This document shows, piece by piece, positions 10,911 through 22,272 of a stretch of DNA of 64,000 nucleotides. The notes under the pieces were generated by a model, which saw nothing but the letters and a program-made list of their open reading frames with translations, was not told the DNA's origin and searched no databases. Origin of the DNA: Allium sativum (taxonomy: Eukaryota; Streptophyta; Magnoliopsida; Asparagales; Amaryllidaceae); contig CM060912.1 of the NCBI GenBank assembly GCA_030737875.1, forward strand, positions 260,138,231 to 260,202,230. The letters run 5' to 3'. The translations under genes and the position numbers were made by a program. The first letter of the stretch is position 1; each line of letters opens with the position of its first letter.

Positions 10911-11110
10911 TCCAACTTCCAGTACTAGCGGTCAACGGCATTTTGGAAAAGGCATATTGCCTGAAACATTCATGCAAATGTTTAATCAAAGGATAATAAG
11001 TATAGAATACATGGTAAGTCATATTAAATCTTGAAAATCGATTGAAAACAAAATTTGACACAGTTGGTGATATAATTGATCTTCACCATTAAATTTCACC
11101 CCTCCACACA
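10911..11110. repeat. Direct repeat B: original LECRK exon start plus intron
   Basis: This is the partner of 9171-9371. It is continuous at its right end with the rest of the intron and the lectin exon, so it is the original context. Its left end abuts the retroelement LTR. Confidence 0.93.
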
Positions 11111-11226
11111 AGAACAAAAATATCCAACGGTGCAGGCTTTGTATTTCTAAGTTTGTGTCTAAGTTCACGCCAAATGGCTGCCCCCTATTATATCATACCC
11201 ATTTGAAAGTATTAAACATAAACTAC
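10961..11226 (-). other. Intron-like interruption of the LECRK gene
   Basis: On the minus strand the lectin part ends 'aacttcag' then GTAGTTTATG, and the next coding part starts after 'tttcag'. Joining them gives the family-typical 'DGNFRQYAF' in phase. The 266-base segment has GT...AG ends and contains a MITE. Members of this receptor family usually lack introns in the coding region, so this may be an acquired or lineage-specific intron. Confidence 0.65.
11031..11189. mobile_element. MITE inside the LECRK intron
   Basis: It shares a layout and many words with the MITE at 58264-58433: 'acaaaatttgacaca', 'ttcaccatt', 'cacccctcc', 'aaaaatatccaacggt', 'tttgtgtctaa' and an end resembling 'tggctgcccccta'. 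The ends are roughly inverted repeats. Its left half is included in the duplicated block 9171-9371. Exact ends are uncertain. Confidence 0.7.
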
Positions 11227-11991
11227 CTGAAGTTGCCATCTTGGCCCAACGTTGCCCTTAAATAGTTGTCTCCGGTTAGAACAGGTTTTAACTGTAGTAC
11301 CATTAGTAATCTTCACATACAAACTTCCAGTTTGATCAAACACAAGGCTAGTTTTTCTTGAATTACCTTGTGTGGCTGTAGAATAGAAGTGATTTTCTTC
11401 ATCAGTTTGTGTAGAAAAATCCACTTGATACAAAACCAAATTTCCGTCGAGCTGCATAACAAACTTAAATCTTCCTTTTGAATAATCATCGTCAGTAAGT
11501 TTTGAGAAAATAGCGGTATTTTGTATCATTATTTGGCCAGGCAATATAGTATTAGTAGGAAAATCAAATGTCTTCCATACTATAGAAGAGGTATTAGAGT
11601 AGAGTACGAAATTTCCATCATCATGCATGGAGCCAGAACTTGCTCCACCGTTAGAACTCCAAATTTTTTGATTTGTTGAGTCTTGTAAGGTTAGTTGCCC
11701 GTCTGGATTAAGCTGAGCTTTGGACTGCTCTGATACGGGATGGTCTCCGTTTGCAGTCCATATTAGAGTTTTGGGCTTGATTTTGTTGTAGTAAACAGCA
11801 AGAAGAAAGAGCGAAGGATCAGTATCAGGTGCACGGAAGCCGAAAGCAAAATCTCCAAAGGGGGAGAGCAGAGGTGAACTGTTAGTAGATGGAGATAAAA
11901 CTGTACCCAGAGTTATATTTTGACATGTAGATATGAGTAGAAAGAGCTGAAGCACCAACAGGAAGGGTACGATGTATGAATGGAAAGCCAT
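11227..11991 (-). pseudogene. LECRK signal peptide and bulb-type lectin domain
   Basis: The start codon at 11991 is followed by a hydrophobic signal peptide ('FLLVLQLFLLISTCQN') and a B-lectin (bulb-type, mannose-binding-like) domain. Family words are 'PFGDFAFGF', 'TLIWTANGDHPV', 'LTLQDSTNQKIW' and 'NFVLYSNTSSIVWKTF DFPTNTILPGQ'. The main frame is open to 11212. However, the family motif 'DNYLRATLGQDGNF' just before the exon end is in a frame shifted by one, so a frameshift lies near 11285. Overall this is the first third of a receptor kinase of the RLK1/LECRK type, normally acting at the plasma membrane in defence. In this locus it is a pseudogene. Confidence 0.9.
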
Positions 11992-12561
11992 TTGGATGAC
12001 AAACTATGAAATATGATGGTTTGTATGTTATTCACTTATTTGTATTCATTGTATCAAAGGGGATTACTTTGAAGCCTTCGAGTTTGAAATTCTGTGGAAG
12101 TGGACCAGGCCAATGTTTAGTTAACGTTAGACCCTGAGGAATTGCAGTTCTGTGAGCCAAGTAACTTCACACGTATTGTCTAACCCAAGCCGAATAACCA
12201 TTTGAACCAACTTAATTATTTGAACAGTTTTTTCAACACTTGGACCCTGAAAAACCTTTCGAATCAGCATCATCAAAAATTCATCAAAATATTTAAAAGC
12301 AAAAACATGTAGTTCTACAAGGCTTTTTCTATACCTGTCTTCTCACCTTTTGACCTTTTCTTAAATTCCTGTTTTCCATAATTTTCAAAAAGACAAGTTT
12401 TAAAAAGAAATTGTTATAACAGTTGATGAGAGAAATTGAAAGTTTTCACTGATTCCACATATAATTTCTTTTCTTTTTAATTATATATCTCTGTGAGAAT
12501 GTTAGTTGTTATTTAATATGTAAAATTGTTAGTCATTCCAAATGTGGTAGGCATTTGTTAT
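11992..12561. other. Upstream flank of the LECRK pseudogene, nothing else recognised
   Basis: This is AT-rich sequence between the lectin start codon and the first recognisable part of LTR A. It should contain the old promoter on the minus strand. I can point to no firm TATA box or transposon ends. Confidence 0.45.
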
Positions 12562-13943
12562 AATTTCTTGACTCGATCACGGGATTCGAAATTCTAGTAG
12601 GAGGTGGGGTCGAATTTCTGGCATTCCAAATGTGGTAAGCAACGTGGGCAGATTAGTGATTTTCATGGGTGCGAAGCGGGATTCGAAAATTGGGCTTAGC
12701 ACTGAGGTTCGAAAGAAGGAAAGTGGCAAAGCAAAGTAGCCAACGGTTTTTCCCATGTGGATCACCGAAAAACCCTTGCCAAACACTCATTTTTCAACAT
12801 GATCTGAGGGGTTCGAAATTCTGAAAGTGGCACATGCTCCAGGACGTGGCTGATCACTTTAGAACGAATTTTTTACGCGTTGATCAACATTTTTGGTGTG
12901 ATCCACACGTGTTTTCAAACATTTTTGAGGGATTCGAAATTTCCTAACATAAGGATATGAAATTACGACTCGTGCATTATTTTTCGACTCGAATTTTGGG
13001 ATGTGAATTTTGTATCACTCAAGGATACGAAATTTGGCCTGTCACATTCAAAACTCACCTATAAGTAGACCCTTGCTTGAAATTCAAAGGGATTGGTTCT
13101 CATTTGGTATTTTGGACTTCTTGGAGCTCTCAAGCATCATTAATGGCAGCCACCTTCTTCTCCATGACCATTGGACATGGCATGGACCTCTAAAATATTG
13201 CCTACATGTTTTCCTTTAATTTTTGGACATTCACAAGGACTTTTACACTACTTTTTGGACTATTTTTGGATATTTTTGTGTTTCTTGGGCATTTTCTTTG
13301 ACATTGACACTGCTTTTGGACTGTTTTGAATATTCTTCCATTTCTTGGACATCGGAGCTACTTTTTGGACATTATTGACCAAGTCAACACTTTTTTCATC
13401 CAACGAAGAAAAAGAAGGGCATTTTGGTCAAAGTTTTTTTTGCAATGCAAGCGGGGTTAGATGGCCCCTACCATTATATTAAAAACCAAACTATTACAAC
13501 AAAAATAGACTAACTACATCTAGTAATAGATCGGACCAATATATGTTTAGGGATAGAGACTCCACTAAACATCCTATTGTTCCGTTCCATCCACAAAATA
13601 TACAATGATTTCTTTAGCAACTACAAAAGTAAACAACCGCTAATGTTTTTCCACAAAATATACAACGATTTTGGTCAAAGTTTAGAATTAACAAATATTA
13701 TATTGTTTTATTGCAACGCTTTATACACAAATATTGTCCGAACTAGTACAACAATTGTAATCATCTATTACACGATGAATGATTACTATAAATTAAGTGG
13801 ATATAGGCGTTAGTGCCGACCCACCATAAAAAACTGTATTCTCCCTACATTTACTTATTTTGGATTCGGATTACTGTGTTTCTACGAAACACACACTCGA
13901 GGGTTAGCGTGCGTTGAATCGACGACAATTTTACACATCAACA
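12562..13943 (+). repeat. LTR A of Tat-like gypsy array, 5'-truncated
   Basis: It is collinear with LTR B (from about 17955) and with LTR C (60380-61511). Shared segments are 'gggattcgaaattct', 'gcgaagcgggattcg', 'ctcaagcatcattaatgg', 'accattggacatggcatgg', 'cgaagaagaagg' type words and an end in ...CATCAACA followed by a PBS. About 670 bases of the LTR start are missing. A LINE tail is inserted at 13437-13667. Confidence 0.88.
13437..13667 (-). mobile_element. 5'-truncated L1-type LINE 3' end with 16-base TSD
   Basis: The insertion is absent from LTRs B and C at the same place. It is bounded by a perfect 16-base duplication, ATTTTGGTCAAAGTTT at 13421-13436 and 13668-13683, and has a T-run at its left end, meaning an A-tail on the minus strand. 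On the minus strand 'YFVWMERNNRMFSG' is readable, which resembles the C-terminal zf-RVT part of plant L1 reverse-transcriptase proteins. The 231-base size fits a severe 5' truncation during target-primed reverse transcription. A short word 'ccacaaaatatacaa' is duplicated inside. Confidence 0.85.
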
Positions 13944-14067
13944 CCTGGCACGCCAGATAGGGGCGCACATCGGTTTGACTTCTTCTACGGATTAGATTCT
14001 CGAATGTGTCTTAGGATTTCGACTTTGGTTTCAGTCTTCGACTCCAAATTTATTCCCCCCTTTTCAC

Positions 14068-15747
14068 ATTGTTAATCGCAAGAAGCTCGACGTTATTGCT
14101 GAAGCTCAAGGTACAGAAGGAGGAGGAAGTCAAGAACTTTCTTCGACCGGAGTTCCCTCGAATTACGTCACTCGTGAAGACGTCGATGGATGAATAAGAA
14201 ATTAGCTATGAATTTGAACGCTCGACTTGAGCGACAGGAAGAAGCATTTAACACCTTTCTTGCTTGGATTGAGGATAGGATTAGAAGTGCTTCAAGCACG
14301 ACTAGCTAGACAGACATTGTTGGAACTAGTACAAATATTCCTCCACCTACGACTCGAGACTTACGGGAAACCACGCAAACTAATCAACAGGCCGACGCCG
14401 CTCCTTGGAATGGTGCGAATCCTGCTGCACACGGGGAACCCCTAATCCCGACGTCGCTCTAGCCCGTGACGCTTTGGTTGGTTAAGTTGCAGGCTCCCTT
14501 ATTGGAAATGTTGCTCAAGTGCCAATGCGTGCAGCTTTGGATGGAAGATCTCAGACGGTTCCGGGAGTCAGGATTGTGCCCGATGTGGCTCCTCAGGTTG
14601 GAATTCAACCGAAAAATCTTCTTGCTGACCAACTGCTTCCTCATATGGACTTAAACACTTGGGGCACCAGTGTCGCTTTGGATAATCTTAATCAATTGCT
14701 TGCTTGTGGCAATGGTTCTCAAATCGCGGATGATATTCGTTGATTCAAACGAGACGGTGCCTCCTCTAAAGACTTTGATTATGTGACTCATATTCCATTC
14801 TCTTTGGATATCAGGAATTCTCGCAACCCACCGTATTTCATACTACTGGTGTTGGAATACTATGATGGTCGGAAGGATCCAACTGCTCACTTGATGAGAT
14901 ATACTTGTCATATGAATTCCTCTCCGCTACGGAAAACATCATAGCAAAGTGTATTTCGCTTTACTTAACAGATATAGCTGCAATGTGGTTCTGGCAACTG
15001 GAGGCGGACTCCATCACTTCTTGGAATGCTTTGCTCGTGAAGTTTGTGTAACAGTTCAGAGTCAACATCAAGCAGAAGTCCGACGAGACTTTGTTCAGAA
15101 ATTTTTGAAACAATTTAATGTTACGGTGCCTTCGGTCGACAGATCCGATCCTTCTATGGTTTTGATGGCTGTAGTATCTGAAATTTTCGACAAATCCGAC
15201 TATAAGACTTCACCGCACCGGACCCGCCGGGGGATCTCGGAGAATTTTATTTTGAAGATGAAAGATTACTTTGGGAAGAGGATGCGATAATTGACAAATT
15301 GGTTCTAGAGTCTAATGTTGTTAAGGGTGGAAAACCGTATGACTCCGAAAAGGCAAAAATTCTACTACAAGTAAACCCTCTTCGGGGAACGATCGTAAAA
15401 AGGCTTAGAAGCAACCTAAGTTCCTATCTTATTTGGAACTTATTCACACCCATGAGGAGATTTATCAGGAGGTTCATCCCACTACTCCTTTCAGAAAGCC
15501 TACAGCAAGGGAGTCGACTCAAAGAGAAAGGGATACTGGTCGGCATTGCATATTTCACCATCCCGACGGGCATGATACTAATGAGTGTCGACATCTTTGG
15601 GATATGATTGTGGAATGTGTCAGACGGAGAAAGCCGGCACGGTTTGTTCGTAATCGGGCTGTGGTGCCAGAGCAGGCACAACCCAATCAAAGAAATCAGG
15701 ATAGACCTGGGACTAGCAATCATCCCGGCGGTATTGTTATTAATTAA
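14068..15747 (+). pseudogene. Degenerate Tat-lineage gag (copy A)
   Basis: Pieces in several frames read as a gag protein. The N-terminal part near 14070-14200 resembles the copy at 19212 but its start codon is TTG. A middle part gives 'FLKQFNVTVPSVDRSDPSMV' (15110-15160). A C-terminal part at 15433-15747 has 'CIFHHPDGHDTNEC', the zinc-knuckle-like motif of Tat-lineage gag, followed by a basic tail. Frameshifts and stops separate the pieces. No pol follows. Confidence 0.75.
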
Positions 15748-16249
15748 CCCCTTACTAGCTCCAGTGTCTTGGATGCAAGTCTCCCTGGCACCAGTATCTT
15801 ATGGTTTGTGGCTTTTGATCTTCTGGCTTTGTGGATTCTGTTTTTTCGGCTTTGTGGATACTTCGGTTACTTGGTCATGGTTTTTCTTTGTTTTTTAATA
15901 TTGGATTGGATTCTTGGGATCTTGGTTTTGGTTCTTGTGGATCTTCGTTTTGGTGCTTATGGATTCTTGGCTTTGGTCTTCTCTGGATTCTTGGATTTTT
16001 GTTTTCTGGCCTTCGGTGCTTAGGCTTTGATTTTGGCTTTCTTGTGTTTCTTGGATTTTAGATGATGTGGATCTCGAATAATGAGCTCCACACTTTGGCT
16101 CTTTCATCTTCGGTTCTTTGGATTTTGGATATTCTAAACACTTGGTTTTTTCTGGACTTGGATATTCAGGCTCTGCCCTATGGTTTTGGTTTTAAGGACT
16201 TAGGTTCTTTGAATGTATCCTATTTTGGATTGTAAGATGGTTGAGTCAG

Positions 16250-16560
16250 CGTACCCATGTGCGAGAGCTATTATAATATCTAGGCATGCTCTTTGTTCGA
16301 CAACACACCATCACCCCCTCTGATTATTAATGGATAGTTTACTTTTCTCGGCTTTGGTTTTTGAATGGCTAATTTTGCTTACCCATATAACAGGAACCGA
16401 TGAGATCCTAGGCATGCTCTTCGTGGACGATAAACCACTAATTTTCCTTCAAAAATGGTTTTGAAATAAAAACGACCAAGTTCACCTACCCATGTACGGG
16501 AACAGGCATCCCTAGGCATGCTTTTGGCGAATGATAAACCGTTTGGTTTTCCTTTGGCGT
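16250..16560. repeat. Three diverged direct repeats around CTAGGCATGCT
   Basis: Near 16290, 16410 and 16515 the words 'acccat(g/a)t...ggg', 'cctaggcatgct(c/t)tt' and 'gataaaccg' recur at 100-130 base spacing. The same trio recurs in internal region B at about 41105-41400, so it is an ancestral feature of the element's non-coding tail. Confidence 0.7.
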
Positions 16561-17291
16561 TACTAAAAAAATCCTTAACTTTTATAACTTTAATAAAATT
16601 ACTTCGCAACGTATGAACGCTTGCTTGTGGAGTATGAAATCGACAACAAGATTGAAAACGTTAATAAGCGTCTGGCTATCTTGGTCTCTTGTTCTACTTC
16701 GACAAGATTGCCTTGATTTGTGGCGGGTATAGTATCTTAAGCGTTTGGTCGGTGGATCCTGATCGTTTGGCTATTGGTTCATCCTGTCAAGACAATCTTG
16801 GATTACCTCGGATGGACTTGTCAGTGACGTGAAAAGATTATTCGCTTGTGGCTATCGTTTCCTTTTGTCCTACTTCTACAAGATTGCCTCGAATTGTGGA
16901 GAGTTTCGGATCTCAGGCATCTAGTCGGTGCATCCTGCTTATTTGACTATTAGACTATCCTAATAAGGCGGTTCATCTGGTTATCTCGCTATATGGTTAT
17001 TTGTTATTCTGGATTTGCGGATCTCCGGTTTTCCCGATTTCCAAGCTATGGACTTTCTGTTTTTCAAGTTACTGGGCTTCTGCAACCCTTCGGATATTCT
17101 GGCTATTTTGATTATTCAGGCTTTCTGGTCAATGGATAATACGACCCTGCACGACCGTGGCTCTTCGGTTTTATGGTTATAAAATTTCTCATCGGATTTC
17201 TTATGGCATTTGTTTTTGGATTTCTGGATATCTAGTTTTCTCGCAAAACAGATCTTCCTTCGTCAAACAAGACATATTTTAAGGGGAAAAA

Positions 17292-19086
17292 TGTTGACAT
17301 GCTTTTCGGTTGAAGTTGTCACACGTCAGGATTATGGTTAGCAATATGCTCAAGCGTCAATAAAGTTGTCAGAAAACGCAAAGCGATTTGGTCGAAGTCA
17401 CGACGTGTTCGAAAAAGGATTGGAAATGGCGACGATTCATAAAATCGTTGTCAATGGACTTGGAAAAACTGGCGCAGTGAAAATACGTGATTGACAGAGC
17501 TCGATCATCCCAAAATGGTTTAGCGTGTCAGTCTGATCATGTGGCAAAGCTCATTACCCAAAAATATATGGTTTTGGTGAAAAGCAGTGTCGCACACTCA
17601 AAAATAGCTAATCGATATGCAGCGATCATGAAAAATGGCTTGTAGGAGTCGTGGCGTCAAAATTTGTTAAACTGACAAAAGTTGATATGATCAAAAAGGC
17701 CTGATCGGCATGTGAAAATCATAAGAAACATAGTCAAAACCTTGGTTGATAAATCTGGTAAACTTGGAAAATTTGGTTAATTTGGCATGTTGGAAAAGAA
17801 AGGAAAATTATGGTGGATCACATCGAAAAACCATGCCAGGCACAGTCGGATCACTCATAAAAACTGGTTCAAAAATTGGCTTGGCAAAGCCAATTTTCGT
17901 ATCCCTCCACTTCGAATCTTAGGACGAATTCGAAATCATAGCACGCGCTCTGCCCTGGCACGCAATTCCTCGACTCGATCAAGGGATTCGAAATTCTGGT
18001 AGGAGGCAGGGTCGAATTTTTGGCATTCGAAATAGGATGAGCGACGCGGGCGGATTCGAGATTTTTAGGGGTGCGAAGCGGGATTCGAAAATTGGGCTTA
18101 GCACTAAGATTCAAGAAAAGGAAAGTGGCAAAGCAAAGTGGCCAACCGCCTTTGCCATGCGGATCACAGAAAATCCCTTACCAAACACGCATTTTTCAGA
18201 GGGGTTCGAAATTATGAAAGTGTAACATGCTCTAGGACATGGATGATCAGTTTTGCATGGGTTTTTTACGTGTCGATCAACTTTTTAGTGTGATCCACAT
18301 GTGTTCTCAACCACTTTTTAGGGATTCGAAATTTCCCAATATAGGGAAATGAAATTTCGACTCCCACATGATTTTCGACTCCGATTTTGGGATGCTAATT
18401 TCGTATCCCTTAGGGATATGAAATTTGGTCTGTCACATCCAAAACTCACCTATATATAGCCCCTTACTTGGCATCTAAAGGGGTTGGTTTCATTTGGTAT
18501 TTTGGAATTCTTGGAGCTCTCAAGCATCATTAATGGCAGTCACGCTCTTCTCTATGACCATTGGACATGGCATGGACCTCTAAAACGTTGCCCAAACGTT
18601 TTCCTTCAACTTTTGGACATTCATAGGGACTTTTTCACTACTTTTTGGACTATTTTGGATATTTTTGGATTTCTTGGAAATTTCCTTAGACATTTGCACT
18701 ACTTTTGAACTATTTTGGATAATTTTGGATTTCTTGGACATTGGAGCTAATTTTTGGACATTATTGACCAAGTCGGCACTTTTTTCACCCAACGAAGAAG
18801 AAGAAGAAGAAGGGCATTTTGGTCAAATTTTAGAATTAACAAATATTTTGTTGTTCTATTGTCACGCTTTGTACACAAATATTGTGCAACTAGTACAACA
18901 ATTGTAATCAGCTACTACATGATGAATGATTACTATAAAATGGACATAGGCGTTAGTGCTGAACCACTATAAAAAGTTGTGTTCTCCCTACATTTACTTA
19001 TTTTGGATTTGGATTACTGTGTTTCTACGAAACATACACTCGAGGTTTGGTGTGCGTTGAATCGACTACAAGTCCCTATGTCAACA
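17292..19086 (+). repeat. LTR B of the Tat-like gypsy array (full length, 1795 bp)
   Basis: It begins TGTTGACATGC after the purine tract and ends TATGTCAACA before a PBS-like 'ctttggcgtgccacg'. It serves as 3' LTR of unit A and 5' LTR of unit B. It contains palindrome-like words 'ttcgtatccc...gggatatgaa' and a run of 'ttggacattttggatttcttgg' type words around 18600-18760. Confidence 0.9.
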
Positions 19087-19439
19087 CTTTGGCGTGCCAC
19101 GTAGAGAGGCGCACAGTTTTGGCTTCTGCTTCGAATTAGATTCTCGGATTTATCTTTGGATTTCGACTTTGTTTTCAGTCTTCGACTTCAAATTTATCAA
19201 TTTTTTTAACCATGGTTAAGCGTAAGAAGCTCAATGTTATTGCTGAAGCTCAAGGTACAAAAGGAGGAAGAAGTCAAGAAATTTCTTCGATTAGCGTTCC
19301 CTCGAATTACATCACTCGTGAAGATGTCGATGGGATGATTAAGAACTTAACTACGAATTGAACGCTCGACTCGAGCGATAGGAAGAAGCTTTCAACACCT
19401 TTCTTGCTGGGATTGAGGATAGGATAAGAGGTGCTTCAA
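19087..19439 (+). pseudogene. Tat-like gag, N-terminal piece (copy B)
   Basis: A PBS-like sequence follows LTR B. The gag start is ATG at 19212 ('MVKRKKLNVIAEAQG'), open for about 48 codons to a TGA near 19360. The sequence then continues in parallel with copy A (14226-14290) until it is cut at 19439 by the solo LTR, whose 4-base flank TCAA is repeated at 22273-22276. Confidence 0.78.
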
Positions 19440-22272
19440 TGTAATGCCCCGCCTGTATACTCGCGTTAGCTAAAGCCATTGCATGCAATGGTGTCAACCA
19501 AGCCGAAGAATAGGGCTGTTGAGGAGCGACCATCTGTATATTAGCCTTGAACAAGTGTTAAACATGTCGGATAATATGGTTTTATATTTTAAGTCTCATA
19601 AGAAAATCTAACACTTCTAATTCAAGTTTAAAACTTCTACACAGCGGCTGTATATAATTCGGAAAGTGATAAAATATATAACAAATAATCAGAGTCAGAC
19701 ACAAATATTCACATATCACGAAGGCGGAAATAGATATGAATATAACACATAAGAGTAAATACAAAGATAATGGCCATAATCAATCCACTATACATCAAAA
19801 GAATTGGTACAAGCTCTAACTAAAAGGATATGTATACATAGATGTCTGATATACATATAACCCAAAATGACTACAATAGAAATGTAGACATGAAGAAAAA
19901 ACAAGAAGTGATCCCTGCTAGAAGATTTGAAAAAGCACCTATAATACTCAGTCTGACCCGAGTATTATTTATAAGAAAATAAACAGTATACGGATAAGTC
20001 TAACTGTACTCATCATAATAAACTGAAATAGGATAAGAGATATAATCAGATAATGGCATACAAAAAATAACAACAATGTTCACATTGGAAAATGTGAAAG
20101 CTCGATATGTCCAAAAAATATGCCAAAGAAATATTGACACTATATAAGGGTATCTCAATGTCAAAGACACTCAGGTTGATAGCATAGTATCAATGAAAAC
20201 TCAGATTTTAGAAATGGACAAATCAGAAATATAGAAGATCACCAAAAGGGGAAAACCAAACACAAGACGGGAGCCCGAAGGCTCATCAACTCAATATGGG
20301 AGTCCGGAGACTCAACCAACTCAATATGAAAGGTGAGATATGATCTCAAGGCAGCTATCTATAGTGTTGAGCCGACGCTCCTGCGATGGTCTGAGGACCG
20401 CGGGTCGCGACCCAACTAAGATGATCCGAAGATCATCGATATAAAGGAATGAACCGAAGTTCCTCAAGATGATTCGAAGACCATCGACATAATCAAAGGA
20501 ACCAAAGTTCCTCAATATGTTCCGAAGATCATCAAAGTGACCCGAAGGTCGGAATGATCCGAAGATCCTCAGGATGATCCGAAGATCATCGGTATGATCA
20601 AAATTGATCAAGTATAGTGTAAACTATGCCAAGATAGTAAATATAAGACTCGACCTACATGTCCCATAACCACTTGCTCAACTCGAATATTTACGAACAA
20701 GTTGTATATTCCACTAGAAATACGAAACGATCATTGCCACGGTGTTCAGTCGAACGAATCCAAGAATTAACCGTCAAAGGAAACACAAGGGGTCATAGTC
20801 CTTGTTTTTAATAAGGTGTGTAATTAGATTTCTCATACGAACGAGAAAAAGGTTTATGAAATCATATACTAGTAGACAGTAAAACAATTTGGAAAATTAC
20901 TTCATATTATGTAGTAGAATTAAAAACCGTTTAGTAAATGATTTGGTATCTACTAATAATTTAAAAACCCATTTTTATATAATTTCGAGGTGGCAAATCT
21001 CATGTAATATCAATTGAAATAACGATTGAACAAACAATTTACATTTTAAGAACGTAAGTTTAATATTACGATTATCAATTATAAATTCGTTCGCCATGAA
21101 TCGATTGAAAGTCCATCAAATCGAAAAGCAGAAATCTGTGAATCAGAGAAACAGAAAAGTCATAGAAAAAGGGCGAACGGGCCGAAACTCGGCCGGGAAA
21201 GAGCCTGAAACAACCTAAACTGTTGACCGTGGTTTTCACTGGTCAACAACAGAAAAACAGGCATCATACTTCTGAGGCTACAGGTCAAACATCTGACCTG
21301 ACAGACAGCTGTTTTTTTATTTTTTCCAAGAGCCTGGACAGACATCTGATACATATGGTCAAACGTCTGAGCTGATGCCTGGGCAAATGTTTGCGTAGGC
21401 AATGAATGTGCAATCAGCCACGATGAGACTGAATCAATGGTGATGATTTATGATGTTTTCTAAGTAAAAATGAAGCATATATGGTTTGCAGAAACAACTT
21501 ATAACATCAATTTCAATTCACTACAAAGATTCACTCTTTGGGTTCATATAATTGGATTCGAACACTCATAAACTGGAAATTTCACACTCAAACATACCAA
21601 TCATACAATGCACACAATGTATACACAACACAAACGTGCCATAGGCACACTAGACAAGCATATAGCTTGAGGCAATAGATGAGAGTTCTAAAAGAACTCA
21701 GCTTTGATTGTTGGAAGCAAGGAATCGCTCTAAACCCAAGCAAGATCAACTTCTCTTCCAAGATAGCTTACTAATCTTTAATGTAGACACATATAAATAG
21801 ATTTCCTAAGAGTTGAGTCATAGAAAATTTCATAAATTGAAGTGAAAGCAAGTAGGAAAAGATGAAGAGGAAGATGGAGAAGCTTATCTAAGTTTCTATG
21901 CTTGATTTCTTCTTGATTTGGATTCCTAATTGCAACTCTAGGTTTAGGAATTTTAATTTCCCATTCCTCTCCCCATTTCTATTTAAGTGTAGAGTGAATG
22001 AGGAGGAGGGGGCTATGGAAGTTACTAAGGAAGTAGGCTAGGTTGGCTAACCCAAACCCAAATCCAAGGTCCAAATTTTCATAACTCGAAATATATCGAT
22101 GTTTATAGTTTTTGAAGACATAAACTACATTTTGAACTCAATGGAAGTGGTTTCGAGTCCAAGTCCATCCGTATGCAAAATGTGACTTTTTGGACATACA
22201 CTCGATTAACGATTATGTAATATTTAAGTAAATTACTTAAATATATTATCGTCAAATATGCGGGTTATTACA
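19440..22272. mobile_element. Large solo LTR (2.8 kb) of chromovirus type
   Basis: It begins TGTAATGCCCCGCC and ends GCGGGTTATTACA, with TCAA on both sides, inside the gag of unit B. The TGTAAxxCCCC...GGGTxxTTACA ends are the same design as the chromovirus LTRs elsewhere in the window. I find no PBS, PPT or coding domain, so it is best read as one solo LTR. It contains a GATCC-GAAGATC repeat cluster. Confidence 0.75.
20330..20610. repeat. Cluster of 'gatccgaagatcatc' repeats
   Basis: About ten diverged copies of a 20-26 base unit built on 'gatccgaagatcatc', 'gaaccgaagttcctc' and 'gacccgaaggtcgga' occur. Each unit is itself a small palindrome in which an arm of 4 bases is repeated inverted around 'cgaa'. 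It lies within the solo LTR. Confidence 0.8.

Larger units (their letters stand above)
13944..17291 (+). mobile_element. Internal region A of the Tat-like gypsy array (gag only)
   Basis: It starts at a PBS-like 'cctggcacgccagatagg' right after LTR A and ends at the purine tract 'aaggggaaaaa' before LTR B. It holds gag remnants (about 14068-15750) but no protease, reverse transcriptase or integrase. The rest (15750-17290) is non-coding T/G-rich sequence with many 'ttggattcttgg' words and diverged direct repeats. That makes it a non-autonomous, LARD-like derivative of the Tat lineage. Confidence 0.78.

Noticed and set aside
15769..16107. Hydrophobic Phe/Leu/Gly-rich open frames, possible membrane protein
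   Set aside because: They come from T/G-rich low-complexity words ('ttggattcttgg') in the non-coding tail of the gypsy element, with open frames in three phases.
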